NCBI RefSeq assembly: GCF_913055775.1
Contig: NZ_CAJXJX010000002.1
Coordinates: forward strand, 1-56,519
Origin: an uncultured Demequina sp.
Lineage (GTDB): Bacteria > Actinomycetota > Actinomycetes > Actinomycetales > Demequinaceae
Length of the DNA stretch: 56,519 nucleotides
Direction: 5' to 3'
The notes below the pieces were generated by a model, which had not been told where the DNA came from, made no database searches, and saw only the letters and a program-made list of their open reading frames with translations. The translations under genes were made by a program, and so were the position numbers. Positions 27,972 through 37,713 of this stretch are shown here, in pieces. Every line of letters starts with the position of its first letter. Positions within the stretch are counted from its first letter, which is position 1.

Positions 27972-28622
27972 ATGAGCGAATCCCCCACCTCCGCCGCCGC
28001 GAGCGCCCCGGCCTCACCCTCCGAGCGCTCTCCGCTGTCGTTCAGTTTCACGGCCCGCGACATCGTCACCATCGCGATCTTCGCCGTGCTGTACGTCGTC
28101 GTCGTCTTCGCGATCGGGATGGTCGGCGTCATCAGTCCACTCGTGATGGTGCTGACGCTCCCCCTCGTGCCCGTCGTGGGCGGCATCCCGTACATGCTGT
28201 TCCTCACCCGCGTCCGCCATGCGGGCATGGTCACCGTGTTCGGCGTCGTCTTCGGGCTCACGACCATGGCATGGGGCCACCCGTGGCAGAGCGCGCTCGT
28301 GATCGTGGCGGTGTCGCTCCTCGCGGAGGTCGTGATCGTCGCGGGCCGCTACCGGTCGAAGTGGTCCGCCATCTGGGCCTACACGATCTTCTCCGCCTGG
28401 ATGATCGGGCCCTGGATCCCGCTGCTCCTCGACCGCGAGGCATACCTCGAGGCACAGGGAGCCGCCGGATTGGGAAGCGACTACGTCGAGCAGATGGACG
28501 CACTGCTGTCGGCTCCCGTGGTCCTGATGCTGTGGTTCGCGTGCATCGTCTGCGGCTTCCTGGGGGGCCTGTTGGGCACCGCGGTCCTACGCAAGCACTT
28601 TGTCCGCGCTGGCCTCGCCTGA
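27972..28622 (+). CDS. ECF transporter S component (MptD/Trep_Strep-type)
   Basis: 216-residue membrane protein with about five to six helices (from residue 30). Size and topology fit a substrate-binding S component, and the pattern near the N-terminus (FTARDIVTIAIFAVLYVVVVF), the GGIPYMLFLTRVRHAG segment and the position ahead of T and A genes match the MptD/Trep_Strep group. The substrate of this group is not established in general. In Streptococcus pyogenes, an ECF system of the sia locus (SiaFGH) has been reported as a haem importer, so a tetrapyrrole or metallophore substrate is a reasonable idea here, not a conclusion. ATG start; ribosome site weak. Confidence 0.78.
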   Translation: MSESPTSAAASAPASPSERSPLSFSFTARDIVTIAIFAVLYVVVVFAIGMVGVISPLVMVLTLPLVPVVGGIPYMLFLTRVRHAGMVTVFGVVFGLTTMAWGHPWQSALVIVAVSLLAEVVIVAGRYRSKWSAIWAYTIFSAWMIGPWIPLLLDREAYLEAQGAAGLGSDYVEQMDALLSAPVVLMLWFACIVCGFLGGLLGTAVLRKHFVRAGLA

Positions 28623-29358
28623 CGTCGCGGCTCCCGTCGGCGCCGTGGCGCGGCGGGGGCTCGACCCGCGCTCCAGGATCCTGCTGGTGCTGGTCGTCAG
28701 CGTCGCGGTGATGAGCCCGTCGGGTCTTGTCTTCGTCCCGGCCGGGATCGTGCTGGCCGTAGCGCTCGCCGCGTCCGAGCCCTCCTGGTCGCGGGTCGCG
28801 GTGCTGCTCGCATCGGCGGCGATCATGTACGCGCTGGGGTGGATCCTTCCCGTGGTGTGGCCCAACGGCCTGACCGCCACCATCGGCATCGCGTGCGGCT
28901 ACCTCATCCGGTTCGTCGCCGCCTTCGGCGTGGGGGCGCACCTCGTCGCGACGACATCGCCCACGCGGCTCAGCGCCGGCCTGCGCGCGTGGCGTATCCC
29001 GCGAGCGATCGCGGTCACGTTGGCCGTGATGCTGCGCTTCTTTCCGGTGGTCGCATCCACCTCGGCGGCAGTGCTCGACGCCATGCGGCTTCGCGGGCTC
29101 GTCGGCGCGCGAGGCTTCGTGCGCCATCCCGTGCTCAGCATCGAACGCTTCACGGTCCCGATGATCGCCGCGAGCCTGCGGGCGAGCGAGGATCTCTCGG
29201 CGTCAACGATTCTGCGCGGACTCGGGTCCCGCCGGACGCCCGTCACGCTCGACCCGCCGCGGTTCGGATGGCCCGACGCTGCTCTGGCGCTAGCCGTCGC
29301 TGCGCTCGCGGCGATCAGCATGGTCCTGCCCAGCCCGCTCGCCGAGGGAATCCCATGA
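28600..29358 (+). CDS. ECF transporter T component (EcfT-like)
   Basis: 252-residue membrane protein, the energy-coupling subunit that links the S component to the ATPases. Hydrophobic helices lie in about residues 25-120 and at the C-terminus. The coupling helices show the family's Ala-Arg-type motifs as SLRASEDLSASTILRGLGSR (about residues 195-215), which is expected to touch the ATPase. I give the TTG at 28600 as start, overlapping the S gene by 23 bases; an in-frame GTG at 28645 is an alternative, and neither has a clear ribosome site. The stop overlaps the EcfA start by four bases. Confidence 0.8.
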   Translation: MSALASPDVAAPVGAVARRGLDPRSRILLVLVVSVAVMSPSGLVFVPAGIVLAVALAASEPSWSRVAVLLASAAIMYALGWILPVVWPNGLTATIGIACGYLIRFVAAFGVGAHLVATTSPTRLSAGLRAWRIPRAIAVTLAVMLRFFPVVASTSAAVLDAMRLRGLVGARGFVRHPVLSIERFTVPMIAASLRASEDLSASTILRGLGSRRTPVTLDPPRFGWPDAALALAVAALAAISMVLPSPLAEGIP

Positions 29359-30857
29359 TCGAGATCGGCGGAGTGACGTGGACCTACCCCCATGCCGACC
29401 ACCCTGCCCTGCGCGGACTCGACCTGAGCATCGCCCGCGGGGAGCTCGTCGCGCTGTGCGGAGCGTCGGGCTCGGGCAAGTCGACGGCACTGCGCCTCAT
29501 CAACGGCCTCGTGCCCCACTTCCACGACGACGGCGTGCTCACCGGGACCGTGACGGTCGACGGCGTCGTCACGACCGACGTGGAGCTCGATGCACTGGGT
29601 TCCATCACCGGCACGGTGCTCCAGCATCCCGGGCGGCAGTTCTTCACCGACTCGGTTCGCGAGGAGACGGCATTCGCGATGGAGAACCTCGGGTTCGCCC
29701 GTGAGCTCACCAGGGACAGGGTCGACCGGACCGTGGCGCGGCTCGCGACCTGGATGCCGCCGGACCAGCCCTTGCGCCATCTGTCGGGCGGCCAACAGCA
29801 GCAAGTCGCCATCGCCTCTGCAACCGCGCACGAGCCGAGGGTCGTGCTGCTGGATGAGCCCAGTTCGAACCTGTCGCCCGACGCCGTGGCTCGACTCATC
29901 GGCGCGCTCGGCCAGCTCAAGTCGGCAGGGGTGACCATCGTCGTCGCCGAGCACCGCCTGCGATACCTCGAAGGCCTGGTCGACCGCGTCATCGTCATGC
30001 GGGATGGGGCCGTCGACGCCGTCTGGTCGGCGGCTGAGTTTCGTGGAGTGTCCGACGCGGACCTGGCCCGAGAAGGCCTGCGTGGCGAGGTCCGCTCGGC
30101 CGACCTGCCGAGCGCTCCCGCGACCGGCCCGAGCATCGAGGCGGGCACGGGCGCCGGTGAGGTGCCGGCCGGTGAGGTACCAGCAGGCGCGCTCGAGCTT
30201 GACGCGGTGAGGTGTCACCTGGGAGGGCGCACCGTGCTGGACATCTCTCGCGCGGTGCTGCGCGCGGGCGAGGTGACCGCGATCCGGGGTCGCAACGGCG
30301 CAGGAAAGTCCACGCTCGCGCGCGTCATCACCGGACTCCAGCGCAGTTCCGGTGTCGTCGGACTGGACGGTCGCGAATTGAGCCGCGGGGCACGTCAACG
30401 CGCATCGGCGATCGTGATGCAGGACGTGCAGCGTCAGCTCTTCACCGAGAGCGTGGAGGCGGAGATCAGGCTCGCGTGCACCGATGCCGCAGGCGACCTC
30501 GACACGTCGGCTGTCCTCGCGTCGCTCGATCTCGACGCCCTAGCGCAACGCCACCCGCTGTCGCTGTCGGGCGGCCAGCAGCAGCGCCTGGTCGTGGCCG
30601 CCGCCAGGGTCGCGGGGCGTCGCATCGTCGTCTTCGACGAGCCGAGCTCGGGAGTGGACCGTCGACACCTCCAGTCGATCTCCAACGAGATCAGACGGGT
30701 GGCCGCCGACGGCGCGGTGGTCATTCTCATCAGCCACGATGACGACCTGCTGGCGCTGGCCGCCGACCGCGGAATCACGCTCGTCTCTCCCGGCGAGCTC
30801 CAGGCGACGCCCAGCGCCGCGACGACCGATGCCCAGACCATGAAGGAGACCCGATGA
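29355..30857 (+). CDS. ECF transporter fused ATPase (EcfA-EcfA')
   Basis: 500 residues with two ATPase domains in one chain, replacing the usual EcfA1/EcfA2 pair. Domain 1 (about 1-240): Walker A GASGSGKST (36-44), signature LSGGQQQQV, Walker B VVLLDEPSSNL. A Gly/Glu/Pro linker (about 255-275) leads to domain 2: GRNGAGKST, LSGGQQQRL, IVVFDEPSSGVD. Both sites look complete. The start at ATG 29355 overlaps the T gene stop (ATGA), and the stop overlaps the MFS start in the same way, so S-T-AA-MFS is one unit. Confidence 0.88.
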   Translation: MIEIGGVTWTYPHADHPALRGLDLSIARGELVALCGASGSGKSTALRLINGLVPHFHDDGVLTGTVTVDGVVTTDVELDALGSITGTVLQHPGRQFFTDSVREETAFAMENLGFARELTRDRVDRTVARLATWMPPDQPLRHLSGGQQQQVAIASATAHEPRVVLLDEPSSNLSPDAVARLIGALGQLKSAGVTIVVAEHRLRYLEGLVDRVIVMRDGAVDAVWSAAEFRGVSDADLAREGLRGEVRSADLPSAPATGPSIEAGTGAGEVPAGEVPAGALELDAVRCHLGGRTVLDISRAVLRAGEVTAIRGRNGAGKSTLARVITGLQRSSGVVGLDGRELSRGARQRASAIVMQDVQRQLFTESVEAEIRLACTDAAGDLDTSAVLASLDLDALAQRHPLSLSGGQQQRLVVAAARVAGRRIVVFDEPSSGVDRRHLQSISNEIRRVAADGAVVILISHDDDLLALAADRGITLVSPGELQATPSAATTDAQTMKETR

Positions 30858-32110
30858 CCAACCCCACGCCCGTCGATCCGCCTCCGGGAGCCCAGGCCGC
30901 GCAGACGCAGGTCAGGCTCGTGCTTGGAGCGGTGTTCCTCGTCTACCTCGCGCAGATGACTCTGAATCCGATCATCGCGCCACTCGCGCGAGAGGTCGGT
31001 CTCGCTGAGTGGCAGGTAGGCGTCACCATCAGCACGGCCGCGTTGACGCTCGTGCTGACGAGCCAGTACTGGGGCAGGCGCTCGCAGTCACACGGACGCA
31101 AGCCGGTCCTGGTCGCTGCGTTCGCCGTCGCGACGACTGTCATGGCAGCGTTCGCGCTGGTGGCGTGGCTCGGCATGACCGGCGCCGTGACGGGCGCGGC
31201 GCTGTTCGGCGCCTTCCTGCTCCTGCGAGGGCTCGGGTTCGGCGCTGCGATCTCGGCGGTCGCGCCCACCGCGCAGGCGTACATCGCGGATGTCACCGAG
31301 GACGAGGCCGCGCGAGTCAAGGGCATGGCCGGCGTAGGCGCCGTTCAGGGCATGGCCCTGATCGGCGGCGCGATCGTGGGCGGCGCGCTCGCGGCACTGG
31401 GGCTCATGGCGCCGTTGGTCGCGGTCCCCGTGCTGCTGGCGGCGAGCATGGCACTGCTCATCGCCCGGCTGCGGAAGGAGCCTCGTCACACGCTGATTCC
31501 CTCGCCGGCACAGGTGCGGCCGTTCGACAGCCGCGTCTGGCCGTTCCTGCTGGCGGGCTTCGGCATGTTCACCGCGTTGGGCTTCATCCAGGTGCTGATC
31601 GGCTTCCTCGTGCAGGACCGACTGGGGCTCGGCTCATCGGCGACCGGCGTCGTCAGCGGGGGCGCGCTGCTCGCAGCCGGCATCGGACTGATCGTCGCTC
31701 AGGCCGTGATCGTGCCGCGGAGCGGATGGAGCCCACCCACGCTTCTGCGGGTAGGCAGCGTGGTCGCCCTCGCTGGGTTCGGCATCCTCATTCCCGATGC
31801 GGGAGCTGTCCCCCTGATCGGCGCGATCCTCGTCATCGGCGTGGGCCTCGGCATCGCGATGCCCGGCTACACCGCAGGGCCGACGCTGCTGGTGCGCCGC
31901 GACGAGCAGGGCGGTCTCGCTGGGCTCATCAACGCGACCAATGGGCTCACGTTCGTGGTCGCTCCCACGGCCGGCACCGCGCTGTATGGGCTCGCGCCAG
32001 CGCTACCGATCATCGCGGGAGCGGCCATGATGGCGCTCGTGGCGCTGTTCGTGCTGGTGCATCCGCGGTTCCGATCACGGGCGCTCGCGGCGCCCGTCAC
32101 CCCCGCTTGA
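30854..32110 (+). CDS. MFS transporter (efflux-type) at the end of the ECF operon
   Basis: 418 residues with about 12 membrane helices. The loop between helices 2 and 3 carries the MFS motif (GRRSQSHGRKP), and the arrangement of helices 4-5 (GAAISAVAPTAQAYIADVT) resembles drug/metabolite efflux members. It is coupled to the EcfA gene by an ATGA overlap. A plausible role is to export a metallophore or a breakdown product tied to the imported compound, but the substrate is unknown. Its 3' end overlaps the convergent ABC-2 permease gene by 14 bases. Confidence 0.85.
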   Translation: MTNPTPVDPPPGAQAAQTQVRLVLGAVFLVYLAQMTLNPIIAPLAREVGLAEWQVGVTISTAALTLVLTSQYWGRRSQSHGRKPVLVAAFAVATTVMAAFALVAWLGMTGAVTGAALFGAFLLLRGLGFGAAISAVAPTAQAYIADVTEDEAARVKGMAGVGAVQGMALIGGAIVGGALAALGLMAPLVAVPVLLAASMALLIARLRKEPRHTLIPSPAQVRPFDSRVWPFLLAGFGMFTALGFIQVLIGFLVQDRLGLGSSATGVVSGGALLAAGIGLIVAQAVIVPRSGWSPPTLLRVGSVVALAGFGILIPDAGAVPLIGAILVIGVGLGIAMPGYTAGPTLLVRRDEQGGLAGLINATNGLTFVVAPTAGTALYGLAPALPIIAGAAMMALVALFVLVHPRFRSRALAAPVTPA

Positions 32111-33275
32111 GCGCGTCCGCCAGCTTCATGCGCCCTCCAGTGTTGAGCACCGCGCCGGCGTAGACGCGGCCCGCGACCCACGTCAGGAGCGGGATCGTCA
32201 CGAGGCAGATGGTCACGGCCAGCAGCGTCTCCGCGGTCGTGATGGCACCGAACGCCGATCGCATGGGCACCATGAACGGCGCGAAGAACGGGATCTGGGT
32301 GAGCACCTGCGTCACCGTGCCGTCGGGATTGGACGGCACCAGGTAGATCGCCAGGTACAGCGGCACCATCATGAGCAGCATCATGGGCGTCGTCACCGCC
32401 CCGATGTCCTCTTGGCGCGACACCAGCGCGGCAAGGCCACCGAAGAAGACGATGAACACGGCGAAGCCCAGCAGGAACCACACGCCGAACTTCACCAGCA
32501 GCGGGCCCGCCTCGAGGTTGAGCGTCGCAAAGAGGTCCAGATACCAGGCTGCAAAGATGATCGGGCCCACCATCGAGGCGGCCTGCACAAGCGCGTACAT
32601 CCCCACGCCCAGCACCTTGCCGCCCAGCAGCGTCGCGGGCCGGACGGTCGCCAGCAGGATCTCGACCACGCGCGAGGACTTCTCCTCGACCACGCCCATC
32701 ATGATCACCGAGGCACTCTGGATGAGGATGATGAACAGCATCACGATCACCACGAGACCCGCGAAGAACGTGCCGCTGTCGAAGTCGTCGCTGTCGCCCA
32801 CCATCACGACGGTCGGCACCGCCGCGTCGAGGGCACCGCTGACCGCTGCGGGGTCTCCACCCAGCGCGGTCACCTCGGTCTCCAGCGCCAGCGCGCGAGT
32901 GGCGTCGTCGACGAGCCCGACCAACGTCCCATCCCCGCCGCCGAGGTACAGTTCCGGCGCAGTCGCAGTCCCAGCGATCATGGCCGTGACGCCCTCGGGC
33001 ATCTCGCCGTCGGCGCCCGGCACGACCACCTCCGCCTCCTCGATCACGTAGTCGAGCTCCTGCGCGGCGGCCACGCCTTCGAGATACGGCACGAGCTCCG
33101 CCGTGGCCGGATCCACCTGGACCACGGCCGCCTCATCGTCGCTCGACAGGATGGGCTTGAGGATCACCGCGGCGCCCACGATCAGCACGATCATGATCGC
33201 GCTGGAGATGATGTTCGCCTTGGACAACGTGCGCGTGCGGAACTCGCGATGAGCGATCAGCCACAGCATGCTCAC
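32097..33275 (-). CDS. ABC-2 type transporter permease (NatB-like)
   Basis: 392-residue membrane protein: one helix near the N-terminus (about 22-42), a large extracellular region of about 130 residues (50-170), then five to six helices from about residue 175. This is the layout of the Na+-efflux/antibiotic-export permeases of the ABC-2 family (NatB/YhaP-like). The start overlaps the end of the ATPase gene by four bases. It starts with ATG (MSMLWLIAHREFRTR), where the RTR motif before the first helix is typical. Substrate unknown. Confidence 0.88.
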   Translation of the reverse strand: MSMLWLIAHREFRTRTLSKANIISSAIMIVLIVGAAVILKPILSSDDEAAVVQVDPATAELVPYLEGVAAAQELDYVIEEAEVVVPGADGEMPEGVTAMIAGTATAPELYLGGGDGTLVGLVDDATRALALETEVTALGGDPAAVSGALDAAVPTVVMVGDSDDFDSGTFFAGLVVIVMLFIILIQSASVIMMGVVEEKSSRVVEILLATVRPATLLGGKVLGVGMYALVQAASMVGPIIFAAWYLDLFATLNLEAGPLLVKFGVWFLLGFAVFIVFFGGLAALVSRQEDIGAVTTPMMLLMMVPLYLAIYLVPSNPDGTVTQVLTQIPFFAPFMVPMRSAFGAITTAETLLAVTICLVTIPLLTWVAGRVYAGAVLNTGGRMKLADALKRG

Positions 33276-34174
33276 GCCACCTCCTCGGTCTCGGAGACCA
33301 CGTCGCGGAACAGGTCGGTCAGGCTGGGGCGGACAGGCGAGAACTCCGTCACGGTGGCAGTGGAGACGGCCGATGCGAGGAAGGCCTGGGCGGCGTCTGC
33401 GGACTCGGCCTCGACGCGCCAGCGTCCGTCCCCATCGGGCGCGACGGAGACGCCGGGAGGGGCATCAGGCAGCCCCACGCCGGACGCGGCGAGCGTCCAC
33501 GCGAGGGTGTCCGTCGCACGCAGGTCGTCGATCGCTCCGGAGGCGACCAGGCGGCCCGACTTCACGATTCCCACGCGGTCGCACAGGCGCTCCACCAGCT
33601 CGAGCTGGTGCGAGGAGAAGATGACGGGCACTCCCTTGTCGGCTTGCCCGCGCAGGACGTCGCTCATGACGCCCACGGCGACGGGGTCGAGACCGGAGAA
33701 CGGTTCGTCGAGCACCAGGATGTCCGGGCCATGCACGAGCGCCGATGCCAGCTGCACCCGCTGCTGGTTGCCCAGCGACAGCTTCTCGACGGCATCGTCG
33801 CGGCGCTCGGCGACCCCCAGCACCTCGGTCCAGTGCTCCATCGCGGCCGTCGCATCGGCTGCGCTCAACCCGTGAAGGCGCGCGAGGTAGACCAACTGCT
33901 CCCCGACCTTCATGCGCGGGTAGAGCCCGCGCTCCTCGGGCATGTAGCCGATGCTCCTGCGCACCCCCAGATCAACGGGAGCGCCGTTCCACCGGACGAC
34001 CCCCGCATCGGCTCGCAGCACTCCCAGGATGATGCGCATGGTCGTGGTCTTGCCCGCTCCGTTGGAGCCCACGAAGCCGAACAGCTCTCCCCCCGGCACG
34101 TCGAAGGAGACGTCCTGCAGTGCCTTCACGGTGCCGTAGGACTTGGTCAGGCCATCGATCTCGAGGGTGGTCAC
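33272..34174 (-). CDS. ABC transporter ATP-binding protein (NatA-like)
   Basis: 300-residue ATPase for the permease gene that follows with a four-base overlap. Walker A GSNGAGKTT (about 36-44), signature LSLGNQQRV, Walker B ILVLDEPFSGLD, H-loop SSHQLE. The C-terminal 80 residues form the extra domain common in export-type ABC-2 ATPases (DUF4162-like). The GTG start has AAGGAG upstream. Probably a stand-alone two-gene exporter unrelated to the ECF operon it faces. Confidence 0.9.
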   Translation of the reverse strand: MTTLEIDGLTKSYGTVKALQDVSFDVPGGELFGFVGSNGAGKTTTMRIILGVLRADAGVVRWNGAPVDLGVRRSIGYMPEERGLYPRMKVGEQLVYLARLHGLSAADATAAMEHWTEVLGVAERRDDAVEKLSLGNQQRVQLASALVHGPDILVLDEPFSGLDPVAVGVMSDVLRGQADKGVPVIFSSHQLELVERLCDRVGIVKSGRLVASGAIDDLRATDTLAWTLAASGVGLPDAPPGVSVAPDGDGRWRVEAESADAAQAFLASAVSTATVTEFSPVRPSLTDLFRDVVSETEEVA

Positions 34175-34302
34175 TCAGGCTCCTTGCACGGGGGGCGGTA
34201 GGGACGCGCACCACGATATGCATAGAACAGGTGGCGGACCATCCTGCTGACGGATGACCACCCACCCTTGCGCACCCCGGCGGAGCGGCGAATGATGGCC
34301 GC

Positions 34303-34827
34303 ATGGCGAAGGACACGGACCTCGACCACCTCTGGACCGCGCTCGGCATCGGGCCAGCGCTCGGAGCAGGCTCGCGTACCCGTGCCGTCACGAGGGCCGA
34401 TGCGCGGGCGGTGCTGGCATGCGACGACGCCCAGGCGCTGGTGACGTTGCGGGCCGCGGTCGCGGGTCACGCGAGCTCTCCGCTGCTCACGGGAGCGCTC
34501 GCGCTCGCTGCCGTGGGTGCCGTTGCGGTGGTCGCGCTGGGCTTCGGGGTCGAGGCGGGGCCGGTGTGGGGTTCCGTGACCGCGGGCGCCCTCGTGCTGG
34601 TAGAAACCCTCATCCTCACCTTCCTGCCGCCCCGCTCCACCTCCCGAGCCGCCGCGTGGACCTCCCTGCTCGACCACCGCATCGGCCAACTGGAGCGTCC
34701 CGCGACCACCCGCGGCGGCACCTTCGCACCTCGCGCCATAGCCCGCGGGACGTTCGCGCCGTCACTCGTCACGGTGGCGTACAGCGAGGCGGGGATCCCC
34801 ACGCAGGGTGAACAACCGGCGACCTAG
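34303..34827 (+). CDS. Small membrane protein, function unknown
   Basis: 174 residues. The N-terminal 65 residues are soluble and Ala/Arg-rich; two membrane helices lie at about 62-82 and 88-108; the tail (about 65 residues) is basic and Thr/Pro-rich. No named domain is recognised. There is no ribosome site; an AATGAT sequence lies six bases before the ATG, so a leaderless transcript is possible though the -10 is imperfect. It lies just upstream of xfp, with a 70-base gap, and is divergent from the NatA-like gene. Confidence 0.6.
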   Translation: MAKDTDLDHLWTALGIGPALGAGSRTRAVTRADARAVLACDDAQALVTLRAAVAGHASSPLLTGALALAAVGAVAVVALGFGVEAGPVWGSVTAGALVLVETLILTFLPPRSTSRAAAWTSLLDHRIGQLERPATTRGGTFAPRAIARGTFAPSLVTVAYSEAGIPTQGEQPAT

Positions 34828-34897
34828 GACCTTTGCCCGCGCATCATCACCACGCCGGTGGAATGCTGGGAGGACCAGCACGGACACGGAGGTCACG

Positions 34898-37354
34898 ATG
34901 ACGGATACTGCCTGGCAGTCACGCACGAGCGATGCGGCAAGCGACGCGGAGATCGGTGCGATCGATCGCTACTGGCGCGCGACGAACTACCTGAGCGTGG
35001 GGCAGATCTACCTGCTCGACAACCCGCTTCTGCGCGAACCCCTGCACCGGGACCACGTCAAGCCCCGCCTCGTGGGCCACTGGGGCACCACACCTGGGCT
35101 GAACTTCCTCTACGCGCACCTCAACCGCATGATCCGCGCGCGCCAGCAGGAGACCATGTACATCATCGGCCCGGGCCACGGCGGTCCCGGACTGGTGGCC
35201 TCGAGCTTCCTCGACGGCACCTACACGGATACCTACCCGGACATCTCGTACGACGATGCCGGCGTGAAGCGACTGTTCAAGCAGTTCTCGTTCCCTGGCG
35301 GCATTCCCTCGCACGTCGCGCCCGAGACCCCGGGGTCGATCCACGAGGGCGGCGAGCTCGGCTACGCCCTGAGCCACGCCTACGGCGCCGCGTTCGACAA
35401 CCCCGACCTGCTGGTCGCCGCGATCGTGGGCGATGGTGAGGCCGAGACCGGCCCCCTGGCCACCAGCTGGCACTCGAACAAGTTCATCAACCCCGCCACC
35501 GACGGCGTGGTGCTGCCCATCCTCCACCTCAACGGCTACAAGATCGCCAACCCCACGGTGCTGGCGCGCATCGGTGAGGACGAGCTCGACGCGCTCATGC
35601 GCGGGTACGGCCATAAGCCCCACGTGTTCGTCGCCGGCTTCGACGACGAGGACCACGACTCGATCCACGCGCGCTTCGCGTCCCTGCTGGACGACGTCAT
35701 GGACGAGATCGCCGCGATCAAGGCCGAGGCCCGCGAGAACCCGGACATGGACCGCCCCATGTGGCCCATGATCGTGTTCCGGACTCCCAAGGGCTGGACC
35801 TGCCCCGACCACATCGACGGCAAGCAGACCGAGGGCTCCTGGCGCTCGCACCAGGTGCCGCTGTCCAACGCGCGCGACACCGACGAGCACCTGCGCACCC
35901 TCGAGAACTGGCTGCAGTCCTACGGCCCGGACGAACTGTTCGACGATGCTGGCGCCCCGCTCCCCTCGGCGAGCGAGATCGCCCCGGCCGGCGAGCTGCG
36001 CATGTCCGCCCGTCCCGAGGCGAACGGCGGCCTGGTCCTCAAGGACCTGCGCATGCCCGACTTCCGCGACTTTGCCGTCGACGTCCCGCACCCGGGGGCG
36101 GGGCCCGCGCAGGCCACCAAGCAGCTAGGCACCTTCCTCAGGGCGGTCATGAAGAACAACCCGGACAACTTCCGGATCTTCGCCCCCGACGAGCTGGCCT
36201 CCAACCGGCTCCAGGACGTGCTCGAGGTCACCGACAAGGTGTGGCAGGGCAAGCGCGAGGACGACGACGCCCACACCGCCGCCTCCGGACGCGTGGTCGA
36301 GATGCTCTCCGAGCACCAGTGCCAGGGCTGGCTCGAGGGCTATCTGCTCACCGGCCGCCACGGCCTCTTCACGTCCTACGAGGCGTTCATCCACATCGTC
36401 GACTCGATGTTCAACCAGCACGCCAAGTGGCTCAAGGTGTCGCGCGAGCTCCCGTGGCGCCGGCCCATCGGCTCGCTGAACTACCTGCTGTCGAGCCACG
36501 TGTGGCGCCAGGACCACAACGGCTTCTCGCACCAGGACCCCGGCTTCATCGACCACGTGGTCAACAAGAAGGCCGAGGTGGTGCGGGTCTACCTGCCTGC
36601 GGACGCCAACACCCTGCTGTCGACGTACGACCACTGCCTGCGCTCGCGCGACTACGTCAACGTCGTGGTCGCCGGCAAGCAGCCGCAAGCGCAGTGGCTG
36701 ACCATGGACCAGGCCATTGACCACTGCACGCGCGGGCTGGGCATCTGGGACTTCGCGTCGAATGTGCCGCTGGGCGAGGAGCCCGACGTGGTCCTCGCCG
36801 CCGCGGGCGACGTGCCCACGATCGAGGTGCTCGCCGCCGTCGACATCCTGCGCCAGGAGCTGCCGGACCTCAAGGTCCGGATGATCAACGTAGTCGACCT
36901 CATGCGCCTGCAGCCCGAGGAGGAGCACCCCCACGGGCTCACGGACCGCGCGTTCGACCAGCTGTTCACCACGGACAAGCCGGTGATCTTCAACTACCAC
37001 GGCTACCCGTGGCTGATCCACCGCCTCACCTACCGCCGCACGGGACACAGCAACTGGCACGTGCGCGGCTACAAGGAGGAGGGCACCACCACGACGCCCT
37101 TCGACATGGCGATGGTCAACGACATCGATCGCTACCACCTGGTCATGGACGTCATCGACCGGGTGCCGCACCTGGGCACCCGCGCCGCGTCGCTGCGCCA
37201 GGAGCTGTCGGACCGGCGGTTCGCCGCTCGCAGGTATGCGCGTGAGCACGGTGCGGACATCCCCGCGGTCGCGAATTGGGTGTGGCCCGATGCGCAGGGC
37301 GGCGCCTACGAGAAGGCCCAGGGAGCGCTCGCCACGGGCGGCGACAACGAGTAG
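34898..37354 (+). CDS. xfp: Xylulose-5-phosphate/fructose-6-phosphate phosphoketolase
   Basis: TPP-dependent enzyme that splits xylulose 5-phosphate (and often fructose 6-phosphate) with phosphate to give acetyl phosphate and a shorter sugar phosphate, the key step of the bifid shunt. 818 residues, the usual length. Landmarks: HWGTTPG (61), GPGHGGPG (91-98), FPGGIPSH (132), the TPP/Mg motif GDGEAETGP (178-186) and [11 protein letters not shown] (210-220), with the central and C-terminal transketolase-like domains complete ([47 protein letters not shown]). Start at ATG 34898 with GGAGGT four bases upstream. Followed by a strong terminator, so it is a single-gene unit. A catalytically dead paralogue is at 20908. 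Confidence 0.96.
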   Translation: MTDTAWQSRTSDAASDAEIGAIDRYWRATNYLSVGQIYLLDNPLLREPLHRDHVKPRLVGHWGTTPGLNFLYAHLNRMIRARQQETMYIIGPGHGGPGLVASSFLDGTYTDTYPDISYDDAGVKRLFKQFSFPGGIPSHVAPETPGSIHEGGELGYALSHAYGAAFDNPDLLVAAIVGDGEAETGPLATSWHSNKFINPATDGVVLPILHLNGYKIANPTVLARIGEDELDALMRGYGHKPHVFVAGFDDEDHDSIHARFASLLDDVMDEIAAIKAEARENPDMDRPMWPMIVFRTPKGWTCPDHIDGKQTEGSWRSHQVPLSNARDTDEHLRTLENWLQSYGPDELFDDAGAPLPSASEIAPAGELRMSARPEANGGLVLKDLRMPDFRDFAVDVPHPGAGPAQATKQLGTFLRAVMKNNPDNFRIFAPDELASNRLQDVLEVTDKVWQGKREDDDAHTAASGRVVEMLSEHQCQGWLEGYLLTGRHGLFTSYEAFIHIVDSMFNQHAKWLKVSRELPWRRPIGSLNYLLSSHVWRQDHNGFSHQDPGFIDHVVNKKAEVVRVYLPADANTLLSTYDHCLRSRDYVNVVVAGKQPQAQWLTMDQAIDHCTRGLGIWDFASNVPLGEEPDVVLAAAGDVPTIEVLAAVDILRQELPDLKVRMINVVDLMRLQPEEEHPHGLTDRAFDQLFTTDKPVIFNYHGYPWLIHRLTYRRTGHSNWHVRGYKEEGTTTTPFDMAMVNDIDRYHLVMDVIDRVPHLGTRAASLRQELSDRRFAARRYAREHGADIPAVANWVWPDAQGGAYEKAQGALATGGDNE

Positions 37355-37360
37355 CGCTAC

Positions 37361-37412
37361 GTGAAGGGAGGGCCGATGCGCGGGGCGCCCCGCGCATCGG
37401 CCCTCGTTTCAC
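37361..37412 (+). terminator. Terminator after xfp
   Basis: A perfect 38-base palindrome (37368-37405, centre GGGGCGCCCC), with an outer GTGAA/TTCAC pair (37361-37365 and 37408-37412). It begins 6 bases after the xfp stop. No T-tract, as is usual in high-GC genomes. Confidence 0.75.
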
Positions 37413-37449
37413 TTCGGGCAGGACGCTGCCGCCGACTTGAGGTCCGTCG

Positions 37450-37611
37450 TCAGCAGGTGGAGCCGCAGTCGCAGCAGGAGCAGCCCTCGTCCTTACGTGC
37501 CTGGGCCGCCGCGACCGCGGTGGCCTGCACAGCGAGCGCGCGCTTCTGGTCCGCCTCCGCCACCTGGGCCTGCCGGGCGGGGTTGCCGAACTTCTTCTTC
37601 TTCGCTGCCAT
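37450..37611 (-). CDS. 53-residue Lys-start, Cys-tail small protein
   Basis: Small ORF starting MAAKKKKFGNPARQ and ending CSCCDCGSTC: five Cys in the last ten residues (44, 46, 47, 49, 53), preceded by an Ala/Gln-rich helix. The C-x-C-C-x-C-x3-C tail looks like a metal-binding or redox site. I recognise no named family. Support for being real: regular high-GC third positions on this strand, a clean Lys-rich start, and its own upstream dyad at 37639-37659. No ideal ribosome site; ATG at 37611. It sits beside the His-rich gene, which suggests a shared role in metal (zinc?) handling. Missed by any length cut-off above 53 residues. Confidence 0.65.
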   Translation of the reverse strand: MAAKKKKFGNPARQAQVAEADQKRALAVQATAVAAAQARKDEGCSCCDCGSTC

Positions 37612-37638
37612 GCGTCCACGGTAACGAGATCTTGTCAG

Positions 37639-37659
37639 AAACGCTAACCGTTATCGTTT
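37639..37659. promoter_or_regulatory. AT-rich dyad operator, Fur/Zur-like, before the Cys-rich gene
   Basis: AAACGCTAAC-C-GTTATCGTTT, a 21-base dyad with nine of ten pairs matching, 28-48 bases upstream of the ATG at 37611. It is distinctly more AT-rich than its surroundings. The GATAAC-N-GTTATC-like core is reminiscent of Fur/Zur boxes; the regulator is an inference. Confidence 0.5.
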
Positions 37660-37713
37660 GCGCGCAAGGTGACGCGCCACCTGCATCGGTGCGCGTGGCC
37701 CCAGACGCACCAA

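Noticed and set aside
27972-30857. Assigning the ECF module to a vitamin (biotin, thiamin, cobalamin, folate)
   Set aside because: No vitamin-specific S-component motif and no riboswitch were seen upstream, so a named vitamin would be a guess.
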